A stretch of 64,000 nucleotides of DNA, from contig JARLHQ010000003.1 in the NCBI GenBank assembly GCA_031292175.1, forward strand, positions 124,001 to 188,000, in the 5' to 3' direction. The position numbers were made by a program, and so were the translations under genes. This stretch comes from Humidesulfovibrio sp. (GTDB lineage Bacteria; Desulfobacterota; Desulfovibrionia; Desulfovibrionales; Desulfovibrionaceae). Below the pieces are notes generated by a model, which saw only the letters and a list, made by a program, of their open reading frames with translations, did no database searches and was not told where the DNA came from. This document shows, in pieces, positions 16,314 through 23,837 of the stretch (position 1 is the first letter of the stretch; the number at the start of each line of letters is the position of its first letter).

Positions 16314-16918
16314 ATTTGCCGGAGCAGCTGCGCGCTTTTGCCAACGCCGGGCTTGATCTGTTGTTCCTTCCGGATGGAGCGATTCTGGCGGAGCCGGCGG
16401 CAGACTACGAGGCTCCGCAGCAATGCCCAACGACAGAAGCCGCCCCCGCCATACCGACTGCCGAGCTGGTCCAGGACACCTGGCCGGCCCCCTGGAGTGT
16501 GCTGAGCGCGCGCATTCGCACCCCACCACGCGTGATCATCACCTATGCATCACTGGCCGACGATGTGGCTGGCGCCGCTGATCCTGCACGCCGAAAATTG
16601 TTCCAGACCATCCTCGCCTACCTTGCCTGGCCACAAGGCACAACACTCTTCTGGCCCATCTCTTTTCCGTCCGGGGTAGATCCCGGTCCGCACTTCGCGG
16701 TGGACATCTTCGCCTCCGGAGTGCGCCGTTTTGATGTGCGACACGTCATCTGCTTTGGCGTCCGCCCGGCGGAACGTGCGCTCACCTTATTCCCCCAAGA
16801 AGGGAAAACGCCTTCTGTTCTGGTGCACCGTGCACCGGAACCAGAGGCACTCATCACCTTGTTGCCCCACGAGCTGCACCAAGCCCTGGCCTTTCTCAAA
16901 AGCATTACGCTCTCCTGA
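16289..16918 (+). CDS. Conserved-looking protein, unknown function
   Basis: 209 residues if started at ATG 16289 (MGSFAASIDLPEQL); the frame is open to 16250 but the earlier part is the shadow of coaBC. It overlaps the coaBC end by 25 bases, so it is likely co-translated with it. The sequence is soluble, with a mixed alpha/beta layout (LRAFANAGLDLLFLPDGAIL near the start, PPRVIITYASLADDV, then LFQTILAYLAWPQGTTLFWP and VRHVICFGVRPAERALTLFP). No catalytic motif or metal site stands out, and I recognise no family. The pattern of a short uracil-glycosylase-like or regulatory fold is possible but unproven. Confidence 0.65.
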   Translation: MGSFAASIDLPEQLRAFANAGLDLLFLPDGAILAEPAADYEAPQQCPTTEAAPAIPTAELVQDTWPAPWSVLSARIRTPPRVIITYASLADDVAGAADPARRKLFQTILAYLAWPQGTTLFWPISFPSGVDPGPHFAVDIFASGVRRFDVRHVICFGVRPAERALTLFPQEGKTPSVLVHRAPEPEALITLLPHELHQALAFLKSITLS

Positions 16919-16987
16919 GCTTGCCTTTGCACGCCTGCGCGGGTAAATCTGCGCCCTTCACTCACAACCGAAACAAAGGACTGAACC

Positions 16988-17995
16988 ATGAAGGTACTTG
17001 TCACCGGAGCGGCCGGATTCATCGGCTTTCATCTTTCCCGCCGCTTGCTCTCCATGGGCTTCGATGTCGTCGGCCTGGACAACATCAACGACTATTACTC
17101 CGTTGATGTGAAGCACTCCCGTCTGGCCATGCTTGAACCCGATCCCAAATTCACCTTTGCGAAGATGGATCTTGCCGACAACTCCGGTGTCGCAAAACTG
17201 TTTTCCGATCATGGCTTCACGCACGTGGTGAACCTGGCCGCCCAGGCCGGTGTGCGCTACAGCATCGAGAACCCCCGTGCCTACATCGACTCGAATGTCG
17301 TGGGCTTCTTGAACATTCTGGAGGGCTGCCGCCACAATAAGGTGCAGCACCTGGCTTACGCCTCCTCCAGCTCTGTCTACGGGCTGAACACCTCCATGCC
17401 GCTCAGCGTCCACGACAACGTCGACCACCCTATGAGTCTCTACGCGGCCACAAAAAAGTCAAACGAACTCATGGCCCACACCTACAGCCACCTATACGAC
17501 TTGCCCACCACCGGCCTGCGCTTTTTCACCGTCTACGGCCCCTGGGGCCGCCCCGACATGGCGCTTTTCCTCTTCACCAAGGCCATCATCGCAGGTGAAC
17601 CCATCAAGGTCTTCAATCACGGCAAGATGCGCCGCGACTTCACCTACATCGACGACATCGTCGAGGGCGTTGTCCGGGTGACCATGCATACGGCGGAGCC
17701 CAACCCAGAATGGTCCGGCGCCAAGCCCGACCCCGCCACCAGCCCCAGTCCCTACCGCCTTTACAACATCGGCAACAACAACGTTGTTGAGCTTTCCCAT
17801 TACATCGAAGTGCTGGAGGACTGCCTGGGCAAGAAGGCCATCAAGGAATACCTGCCCATGCAACTGGGCGATGTCCCGGCCACGGAAGCGAATGTGGACG
17901 ACCTTGTCCGCGACGTCGGCTTCAAGCCCGCTACCAGCATCGAGGTCGGGATTTCCCGCTTTGCGCAGTGGTACCGCGAGTACTTCAAGGTCTAG
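16988..17995 (+). CDS. NAD-dependent nucleotide-sugar epimerase (UDP-glucuronate 4-epimerase type)
   Basis: 335 residues, extended short-chain dehydrogenase family. NAD is bound by [17 protein letters not shown]; the catalytic triad is visible as the Ser of ASSSSVYG and the Tyr-Lys pair of [10 protein letters not shown]. Segments such as [46 protein letters not shown] and [17 protein letters not shown] are characteristic of UDP-glucuronate (capsule or LPS) 4-epimerases. It probably supplies UDP-galacturonate for surface polysaccharide. It is preceded by a ribosome site (aacaaagga) and stands 70 bases after the previous gene; two parS sites follow its end. Confidence 0.88.
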   Translation: MKVLVTGAAGFIGFHLSRRLLSMGFDVVGLDNINDYYSVDVKHSRLAMLEPDPKFTFAKMDLADNSGVAKLFSDHGFTHVVNLAAQAGVRYSIENPRAYIDSNVVGFLNILEGCRHNKVQHLAYASSSSVYGLNTSMPLSVHDNVDHPMSLYAATKKSNELMAHTYSHLYDLPTTGLRFFTVYGPWGRPDMALFLFTKAIIAGEPIKVFNHGKMRRDFTYIDDIVEGVVRVTMHTAEPNPEWSGAKPDPATSPSPYRLYNIGNNNVVELSHYIEVLEDCLGKKAIKEYLPMQLGDVPATEANVDDLVRDVGFKPATSIEVGISRFAQWYREYFKV

Positions 17996-18072
17996 CCGAT
18001 TTTCTTTCGCCTTCGCGCCACAATCTCTTGATTTTGGCGCGGCAGACATTTACCCTGAGGATCACTGCGCTG

Positions 18073-18088
18073 TGTTTCACGTGAAACA
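18073..18088. other. parS: parS site 1
   Basis: TGTTTCACGTGAAACA, a perfect match to the 16-base ParB-binding palindrome used by chromosomal ParABS systems. It lies 60 bases upstream of parA. Confidence 0.95.
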
Positions 18089-18103
18089 GCCCGTACGGCA
18101 GAA

Positions 18104-18119
18104 TGTTTCACGTGAAACG
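18104..18119. other. parS: parS site 2
   Basis: TGTTTCACGTGAAACG, 15 of 16 positions matching the consensus. Its centre is 31 bp from that of site 1, close to three helical turns, so ParB dimers would load on the same face. Confidence 0.92.
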
Positions 18120-18147
18120 CAAAACTTGTTCCTAACGCGGAGGTTCC

Positions 18148-18918
18148 GTGGCTCGCAGAATTGTTGTTGCAAATCAAAAGGGTGGCGTTGGCAAAACCAC
18201 AACGGCGGTAAACCTCGGGGCGTCGCTCGCCGTTATGGAAAAGCGCGTCCTCTTGGTGGACTGTGATCCGCAGGGAAACGCTTCAAGCGGCTTGGGCTTC
18301 TACCCGGGCGACGACAGGGACAACATCTACACGGCCTTGTTTGACCCGGATAACGTGCGCAAGTGCATCGTGAACACGGCGATTCCATATCTTTCCCTCC
18401 TGCCGGGAACCCAAGACCTGGTGGGCGCAGAGATCGAGCTTGCGGATAAGCTCGGCCGGGAATACTACGTGCGCGACTTGCTTGCTGCGGTAGAGGATGA
18501 TTACGACTTCATCCTCATCGACTGCCCGCCTTCACTGGGCATCCTGACTGTGAACGCCTTGTGCGCGGCGCGTGAACTGCTCGTTCCGCTGCAGTGTGAG
18601 TACTATGCGTTGGAAGGCCTGTCGCAGCTGCTCATGACCTATGAGTTGGTGAAGAAACGACTCAACCCGGAGCTGAAGGTTCTGGGCGTTGTGCTCACGA
18701 TGTATGATCAGCGCAACAAGCTTTCATGGCAGGTAAAAAACGAGGTGCGCAAGGCTCTGCCCCAGCATCTGTTCGAGGTCATCATCCCACGGAATGTCCG
18801 ACTCTCCGAGGCGCCAAGCTTTGGCAAACCGGTTATCACGTACGACATCCGGTCCAGCGGAGCAGAGGCCTATATGGCCCTTGCGCAGGAGGTTGCGCGG
18901 AGCAAGGTCCGCGACTAG
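18148..18918 (+). CDS. parA: Chromosome partitioning ATPase ParA
   Basis: 256 residues from GTG 18148. ParA binds DNA non-specifically with ATP and is released by ParB, giving the gradient that moves the replicated origins apart. The deviant Walker A motif KGGVGKTT is at residues 11-18, Walker A' in LLVDCDPQGNASSGL, and Walker B in FILIDCPPSLGILT. Length and C terminus (RNVRLSEAPSFGKP) match the short chromosomal Soj type, without an N-terminal HTH. It follows two parS sites; parB comes 555 bases later with an opposite-strand gene between, an unusual split. Confidence 0.95.
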   Translation: MARRIVVANQKGGVGKTTTAVNLGASLAVMEKRVLLVDCDPQGNASSGLGFYPGDDRDNIYTALFDPDNVRKCIVNTAIPYLSLLPGTQDLVGAEIELADKLGREYYVRDLLAAVEDDYDFILIDCPPSLGILTVNALCAARELLVPLQCEYYALEGLSQLLMTYELVKKRLNPELKVLGVVLTMYDQRNKLSWQVKNEVRKALPQHLFEVIIPRNVRLSEAPSFGKPVITYDIRSSGAEAYMALAQEVARSKVRD

Positions 18919-18935
18919 CCAGCCGAGGAAAGGGG

Positions 18936-19370
18936 CTAGCCTGGGCGGCCAAGGTTTCTTGCGCTCTTTTCCGGCAGAAAGGGCTTCGCTTCCACTTTGA
19001 TGCTGTCTTTGAAATGGCGCTTCATAACCTTGGCCTGACAGCCAAGGCAGCGGAAAGTAACCAAACCGCCAAGATTGGCCGCGGTGAGGCGGAATTTCCG
19101 CGGTTCATCCTGCTGCCAATCAAGGGTTTCGTTGCCACACAAAGAACATTTCACGTCAAGGTCCACGGGGTACTTGAAGTCCCAGAACTGGACGAGATCA
19201 TGCCAGTCCTGAAGCGGCTCCACAACCTCGGGAGCAGCAACCTGGGCAGGGGCAAAACGGGCAAGCACCAGGTCACGCACCGTTAGCCAGGCCTCAGGGC
19301 CGAGAATTGCGCCGAGGCACTGCCCTTTGGCATCAAAAAGTTCTTGAAATTCAGAAGAAATGGGATACAT
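18936..19370 (-). CDS. Zinc-ribbon protein antisense between parA and parB
   Basis: 144 residues from ATG 19370 (MYPISSEF), with GGAG seven bases upstream; a TTG two codons earlier is less likely. The C-terminal half has two CxxC pairs, CSLC and CLGC, about 35 residues apart, as in a zinc ribbon, with KFRLTAANLGGLVTFRCLGC between strands. The N-terminal half is soluble and mixed (FDAKGQCLGAILGPEAWLTV). It runs opposite to parA and parB and sits fully between them. Family and role unknown; the text looks like a real, selected protein rather than a shadow, since neither par frame crosses it. Confidence 0.75.
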   Translation of the reverse strand: MYPISSEFQELFDAKGQCLGAILGPEAWLTVRDLVLARFAPAQVAAPEVVEPLQDWHDLVQFWDFKYPVDLDVKCSLCGNETLDWQQDEPRKFRLTAANLGGLVTFRCLGCQAKVMKRHFKDSIKVEAKPFLPEKSARNLGRPG

Positions 19371-19472
19371 GCACAACTCCGTACCGTTCGATTTCCAGTC
19401 TTATAGTGTCCAGGCGCAGCCCTGGCAAGATAGGAATGCGGAAGTAAGAGTAAAGAGACTTGGAGGATATCC

Positions 19473-20396
19473 ATGGCGATAGGTCAACGCGGATTAGGGC
19501 GAGGACTGGATGCTCTGCTTGGGAGCATCAAACCGGAATCAGTGAACTCGGCGGAGGTGAAACATCTGCCGATCGCCTCGATCCGTCCAAATGCGCACCA
19601 ACCGCGCAAAGAATTCGATCCGGAAGCGCTGGAAGACTTGTGCAATTCCATCAAAAGCCAGGGGGTGCTCCAGCCGATTCTGGTGCGTCCACTGACGGAT
19701 GAAATCGCGGCCTACGAGTTGGTGGCGGGTGAGCGACGCATGCGCGCCTCTAAAATGGCCGGACTCACGGAGATTCCGGCGCTTGTCCGCGTTCTCACGG
19801 ACATGGAGACGCTTGCGATCGCGCTCATCGAGAATCTTCAGCGCGCTGATTTGAACGCGATTGAAGAAGCGCGCGGCTTCCAACAACTGCTCAAAGACTT
19901 TGGTCTCAGCCAGGAAGAGTTGGCGCACCAGGTTGGCAAAAGCCGCTCAGCATTGGCCAACTCCTTGCGGCTGCTGAACCTGCCCGAAAACATCCAGACG
20001 GATATCCAGACAGGCGTGCTCACAGCCGGGCATGGCCGCGCCATCATGTCTGTCGACGTCCAGGCCTGCCACGATCTCTACCAGCGCATCAAATCCTTCA
20101 ACCTTTCCGTGCGGCAGGCGGAAGCCGAGGCAAGCTTCGTAAAGGAAAACGGGAGGATGGCCGCTCCGGAAGAGTTGTATGGCAGCGAAAAACCCCGTGG
20201 AAAGACCCCACGCGGCGCGCGCAACGCCAAGGTCGTGGACGAACACCTGTTGAGCATCCAAGGGCGCCTGGCGCAGGAGCTTGGCGAACCGGTTAAAATT
20301 ACAGGTAATATGGAACGTGGCGTGATCGCAATCCAGTACCAGTCTTCCGAACAGTTGGGCGAACTCGCGCAACGGCTGGGGATCATCCTTGATTGA
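19473..20396 (+). CDS. parB: Chromosome partitioning protein ParB
   Basis: 307 residues from ATG 19473. ParB is the parS-binding CTPase clamp that spreads on DNA and stimulates ParA. Order of domains: a Gly/Arg-rich N-terminal ParA-contact peptide (QRGLGRGLDALLG), the CTP-binding domain with the box GERRMRAS and ENLQRADLNAIEEA, the HTH (SQEELAHQVGKSRSALANSL) that reads parS, and a C-terminal dimerisation helix (SEQLGELAQRLGIIL). All expected parts are present. Its cognate sites are at 18073 and 18104. A short Gly/Arg-rich linker near residue 230 is variable in the family. Confidence 0.95.
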   Translation: MAIGQRGLGRGLDALLGSIKPESVNSAEVKHLPIASIRPNAHQPRKEFDPEALEDLCNSIKSQGVLQPILVRPLTDEIAAYELVAGERRMRASKMAGLTEIPALVRVLTDMETLAIALIENLQRADLNAIEEARGFQQLLKDFGLSQEELAHQVGKSRSALANSLRLLNLPENIQTDIQTGVLTAGHGRAIMSVDVQACHDLYQRIKSFNLSVRQAEAEASFVKENGRMAAPEELYGSEKPRGKTPRGARNAKVVDEHLLSIQGRLAQELGEPVKITGNMERGVIAIQYQSSEQLGELAQRLGIILD

Positions 20397-20492
20397 TCAA
20401 GGTAATCACCAGATCATCACCACGAGCAATATTCTGATTTAGCACATGTTATTTCCTAGCAACAGCACACACAGACGAGAAACTGAGGCTTC

Positions 20493-21527
20493 ATGATCAC
20501 TCAGGAAATGGAAAAACTGCTGCGGAGAATGCAGGGCAAGCGCGTGATGATCGTGGGCGACGTCATGCTTGATCACTACACGTTCGGGTCGGTCTCGAGG
20601 ATCTCGCCCGAGGCTCCAGTGCCCGTGGTTGAGGTGATCGACGAGCAATACCTGCTTGGCGGCGCGGGAAACGTTGCGCGAAACATCGTGGCTCTTGGCG
20701 GCTTGGCCACCATGGTCGGGCTGATCGGCGATGATCGCGATGGCGATACCCTGAACGGTCTGCTCGCGGAGAGCTCCATCGACACGGCCCTTATTCACGA
20801 TGATCGCCGCCGCACAACGCGAAAGACACGTATTCTCGCTCAAAATCAACAGATCGTCAGAGTCGATCGCGAGCACACGGCCCCCCTCTGCGAACCGGTC
20901 GTTGGAGCCCTGCTGGAGACGCTTACAAAGCTAGGCCAACACCATGATATCGTAATTGTTTCTGACTACGGGAAAGGTGTGATCACCGGCCCGATCATGG
21001 ACGCCCTGCGCTCACTCAGGGGCAAGAACGGGATCCGGCCGCGCATTCTTGTGGATCCGAAACCCCAAAATTACGATTTGTACCACGACGTGGACATCCT
21101 GACGCCCAACGCAAAGGAAGCCAGCGAAGGCGCGGGTATTTCCTGCGCCTGGCCCAGCGGCCCTGCAAAAGTTGCCGAGGCGCTGTTCAAGCGGCTGCAA
21201 TGCCGGGACCTGCTCATCACACTTGGCGCCCAGGGCATGGCCCTCTTCGAGGGGCCGGGCAAGGCGAGCCATATCCCGACCTTTGCGCGCAAGGTCTTTG
21301 ACGTCACCGGCGCAGGCGACACGGTCATCGCCACCTTGGCCCTGGCCATGGCCGCGGACGCGCCACTCATAGACGCCGCAGTGCTCGCCAACCACGCCGC
21401 AGGCATCGTCGTCGGGCAGGTCGGCGCGGCCACGCCAACCCTTGAGGGACTGCGCAAGTCGCTGGCAAGCACGCAGGCGACGAGCGTTGCAGCGCTGCCT
21501 GGTCCGGACGGACTTGCTCAGGATTAA
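20493..21527 (+). CDS. rfaE1: D-glycero-beta-D-manno-heptose-7-phosphate kinase
   Basis: 344 residues, PfkB/ribokinase fold. Phosphorylates heptose 7-phosphate at C1 on the way to ADP-heptose for the LPS inner core. Typical text: VMIVGDVMLDHYTFGSVSRI, ISPEAPVPVVEV, LGGAGNVARNIVALGG, and the catalytic anion-hole region DVTGAGDTVIATLALAMAAD. Only the kinase half of HldE is present, with no adenylyltransferase domain, so the gene corresponds to HldA/RfaE1 and a separate HldC partner is expected elsewhere. Ribosome site GAGG before ATG 20493. The next gene, a phosphofructokinase, is 90 bases away on the same strand. Confidence 0.93.
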   Translation: MITQEMEKLLRRMQGKRVMIVGDVMLDHYTFGSVSRISPEAPVPVVEVIDEQYLLGGAGNVARNIVALGGLATMVGLIGDDRDGDTLNGLLAESSIDTALIHDDRRRTTRKTRILAQNQQIVRVDREHTAPLCEPVVGALLETLTKLGQHHDIVIVSDYGKGVITGPIMDALRSLRGKNGIRPRILVDPKPQNYDLYHDVDILTPNAKEASEGAGISCAWPSGPAKVAEALFKRLQCRDLLITLGAQGMALFEGPGKASHIPTFARKVFDVTGAGDTVIATLALAMAADAPLIDAAVLANHAAGIVVGQVGAATPTLEGLRKSLASTQATSVAALPGPDGLAQD

Positions 21528-21617
21528 TGCAATTGTTTCGCGCAACGTGTTTACGCAACGCGGGATATTCGCTACAGCAAGGTGTCTAGAACCGCACGCC
21601 GTCACGGAGGGCGCATT

Positions 21618-22961
21618 ATGCCAAAATCAACAGCCGTAAAGAAACATGCCCTGGACACCGCAATCCCGACCCTTGGCATCGCCAAGATACCGTCTCCTCT
21701 GAGTAATGGCCACTACATCGGTCAGGAGGAGCGGCTGGAGCTGAACCTCACCGAAGAGGAGGCAGACATTTCCGGGGCGCATGGCCAGCCTTTGCTGTTC
21801 GAAAAGGCCGGGCCGCGTGGAAAACTGTATTTCGACTCCAGCAAGGTCAAGTGCGCCATCGTCACCTGTGGCGGCCTCTGCCCCGGGATCAATGACGTCA
21901 TCCGGGCCATCGTCATGGACGCCCACCACCACTACCACGTGGCCTCGGTCATCGGCATCCGCTACGGACTGCAAGGATTCATCCCAAAATACGGGCACGA
22001 CGTCATTGAGCTGAATCCGAACAACGTAAGCAATTTCCACGTTTTTGGCGGCACAGAACTTGGTTCGTCACGGGGACCGCAGGCGGCGGATGAGATTGTG
22101 GATGCCCTGGAGCGGATGAACGTGGGCGTCTTGTTCATGATCGGCGGCGATGGGACCATGAAGGCCGCCGCGCGCATCGTGCAGGAGATCAAAAGCCGTA
22201 ATTCCCGGATCAGCATCATCGGCATTCCCAAGACCATCGACAATGACATCAACTTCGTGGGTCGATCATTCGGCTTTGACACAGCCGTGGAAAAAGCCAC
22301 AGAGGCCATTGCCTGCGCCCACGTGGAAGCCAATGGGGCTTACAACGGCATCGGCATCGTGAAGGTCATGGGGCGAGAATCAGGCTTCATCGCCGCGCAG
22401 GCCACCTTGGCGCTTAAGGAAGTGAACTTTGTGCTGGTGCCGGAGAACAACTTCTCCCTCGATGGCCCGGACGGGCTGCTGGAGCAGCTTGAAAAGCGCC
22501 TCAGCTACCGCAAACACGCCGTCATCGTCGTGGCCGAAGGCGCCGGACAGCACCTGTGCGCGGCCAGCGGCAACGCGGATGCTTCAGGCAATCCGGTGCT
22601 GTGCGACATTTGCGGCATTCTCATCACGCGCATCAAGGAGCATTTCAAGGCGCGGAACGTGGACGCCACCATCAAGTTCATTGACCCCAGCTACATCATC
22701 CGCTCAGTGCCAGCCAACGCCAACGACAGGGTCTACTGCGGTTTCCTGGGTCAACACGCCGTACACGCCGCCATGGCGGGCAAAACGGGTATGGTGGTGA
22801 GCCGGTTGCAGTCCCGCTTTGTTCACGTGCCCCTGGAGCTGGTGACCATGAAGCGCAAGAAGCTCAACACCGAGTCCGACTACTGGCGCGCTGTCATTGA
22901 GTCCACCGGTCAGGAGTCCATGTCCGTGCAACCCCCATCAGAACAGAAGGTCCGATCCTAA
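21618..22961 (+). CDS. 6-phosphofructokinase, group II-like
   Basis: 447 residues from ATG 21618 with GGAGG eight bases upstream; an earlier in-frame start lacks support. Phosphorylates fructose 6-phosphate. The phosphoryl-donor loop reads MIGGDGTMKA and the catalytic loop PKTIDNDINFVG. A Gly after GGD indicates ATP use (PPi enzymes have Asp there), while the Lys of PKTIDND is otherwise PPi-like; this combination occurs in ATP-dependent plant-type and spirochaete-type group II enzymes. Other typical parts: CGGLCPGINDVIRAIV, VMGRESGFIAAQATLA and the N-terminal extension of about 70 residues. A strong terminator closes the gene. Confidence 0.9.
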   Translation: MPKSTAVKKHALDTAIPTLGIAKIPSPLSNGHYIGQEERLELNLTEEEADISGAHGQPLLFEKAGPRGKLYFDSSKVKCAIVTCGGLCPGINDVIRAIVMDAHHHYHVASVIGIRYGLQGFIPKYGHDVIELNPNNVSNFHVFGGTELGSSRGPQAADEIVDALERMNVGVLFMIGGDGTMKAAARIVQEIKSRNSRISIIGIPKTIDNDINFVGRSFGFDTAVEKATEAIACAHVEANGAYNGIGIVKVMGRESGFIAAQATLALKEVNFVLVPENNFSLDGPDGLLEQLEKRLSYRKHAVIVVAEGAGQHLCAASGNADASGNPVLCDICGILITRIKEHFKARNVDATIKFIDPSYIIRSVPANANDRVYCGFLGQHAVHAAMAGKTGMVVSRLQSRFVHVPLELVTMKRKKLNTESDYWRAVIESTGQESMSVQPPSEQKVRS

Positions 22962-22990
22962 GCGCAACGGCAACAAACACCGACAAACGC

Positions 22991-23026
22991 AAAAGAAGAC
23001 GCCCGGCTTGCCGGGCGTCTTCTTTT
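22991..23026. terminator. Strong bidirectional terminator
   Basis: AAAAGAAGACGCCCGG (22991-23006) pairs perfectly with 23011-23026 around the loop CTTG, with A/T tracts at both ends. It ends the phosphofructokinase transcript and, on the other strand, the gene starting at 23442. Confidence 0.93.
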
Positions 23027-23043
23027 GTTGGCCTGAAAGGCTG

Positions 23044-23442
23044 CTAGTCCTCGTTGACTGCCGGACGCATCTGGACATGCTCCCCAACGGTCTGACGGGC
23101 GTCCTCCGCCTGCAAAGCCATCATCAAGAACTCATACAGATTGTCCACAGGGAGTTCCACGGCGTAACATCCGTTGTCGGCCAGAACCGTATCCCCCTGC
23201 TCGTCCAGCAGATAGGCGCGGCGCTCGCGGCTTTCGCCGGAAGCGGAAATGATGCCATATCCGGTTTTGCCCTCAGGAGTGCGATACAGCTTCTCCACGG
23301 TGAGCACCCCGGAGCCGGTGCAGAAGTGGATGTCCTCAGCGATCATGCTGGCAGTGATGCTGAGGGGATTGCCGAAATCATTGGGCAGGGTCACCGGCCG
23401 AGGGCCAAGGGCCTGGCTCATATCCTGTGGCGTACGGTTCAT
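23044..23442 (-). CDS. Small soluble protein, unknown function
   Basis: 132 residues from ATG 23442, preceded by AGGAGAG. The text is soluble and beta-rich (LTVEKLYRTPEGKTGYGIIS, RRAYLLDEQGDTVLADNGCY) with a closing helix DNLYEFLMMALQAEDARQ. It ends 17 bases before a strong terminator and follows the HTH gene on the same strand by 22 bases. I recognise no family. A small ligand-binding or regulatory role is possible; nothing in the sequence proves it. Confidence 0.65.
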   Translation of the reverse strand: MNRTPQDMSQALGPRPVTLPNDFGNPLSITASMIAEDIHFCTGSGVLTVEKLYRTPEGKTGYGIISASGESRERRAYLLDEQGDTVLADNGCYAVELPVDNLYEFLMMALQAEDARQTVGEHVQMRPAVNED

Positions 23443-23464
23443 GCGCTCTCCTGAGTCCTGAACG

Positions 23465-23728
23465 TCATAACGGCAGCTTGTACTGCCTGGGCCTGTTGCG
23501 CGCTGGTTCCGGCTTCCAGTGCCGCCAGCCGCTCGCCACATAGTCATGCAGGGCGTCTTCGGTAACGCGCCACTGCGTGCCCACCCGGATGGCGGCCAAA
23601 TTGCCGTCCTTCACCAGCCGATAGGCGGTCCGGGCATGGATGCGTAAGATATCGGCTACTTCCCGTATGGTCAGCAACCTGGGGAGAACCCCTCCCCCAT
23701 CCTGCGCATGGGCATCAATGTCTATCAT
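23465..23728 (-). CDS. Excisionase-family helix-turn-helix protein
   Basis: About 87 residues from ATG 23728 (MIDIDAHAQD); an upstream GTG at 23755 is possible, and neither has a clear ribosome site. Residues 22-70 form the short MerR-like/excisionase HTH seen in many small chromosomal DNA-binding proteins: LLTIREVADILRIHARTAYR then LVKDGNLAAIRVGTQWRV. The C-terminal tail is basic (WRHWKPEPARNRPRQYK) and probably contacts DNA. No integrase is near, so it is more likely a chromosomal regulator than part of an element. Three phased TGTCA repeats lie directly upstream and may be its own operator. Confidence 0.75.
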   Translation of the reverse strand: MIDIDAHAQDGGGVLPRLLTIREVADILRIHARTAYRLVKDGNLAAIRVGTQWRVTEDALHDYVASGWRHWKPEPARNRPRQYKLPL

Positions 23729-23759
23729 AGGACACCGATGTACAGCGGTATGCACCCGT

Positions 23760-23784
23760 TGTCAAAGAATGTCAACGATTGTCA
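23760..23784. repeat. Three TGTCA repeats with 10-bp period
   Basis: TGTCAAAGAA, TGTCAACGAT and TGTCATGAAA follow one another with exactly 10-bp spacing just upstream of the HTH gene. On the minus strand these read as tandem TTGACA-like -35 elements (one lies 17 bases from TACATC). They may be repressor-binding sites overlapping the promoter. Confidence 0.45.
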
Positions 23785-23837
23785 TGAAAGAACATGAAAG
23801 TATCAGCAATCTCACAAGGCGGGACAACCCTTGCCGG

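Noticed and set aside
23465-23728. The excisionase-type gene as a sign of a prophage or integrative element.
   Set aside because: No integrase, attachment repeats or phage genes nearby; this HTH type is common in chromosomal regulators.
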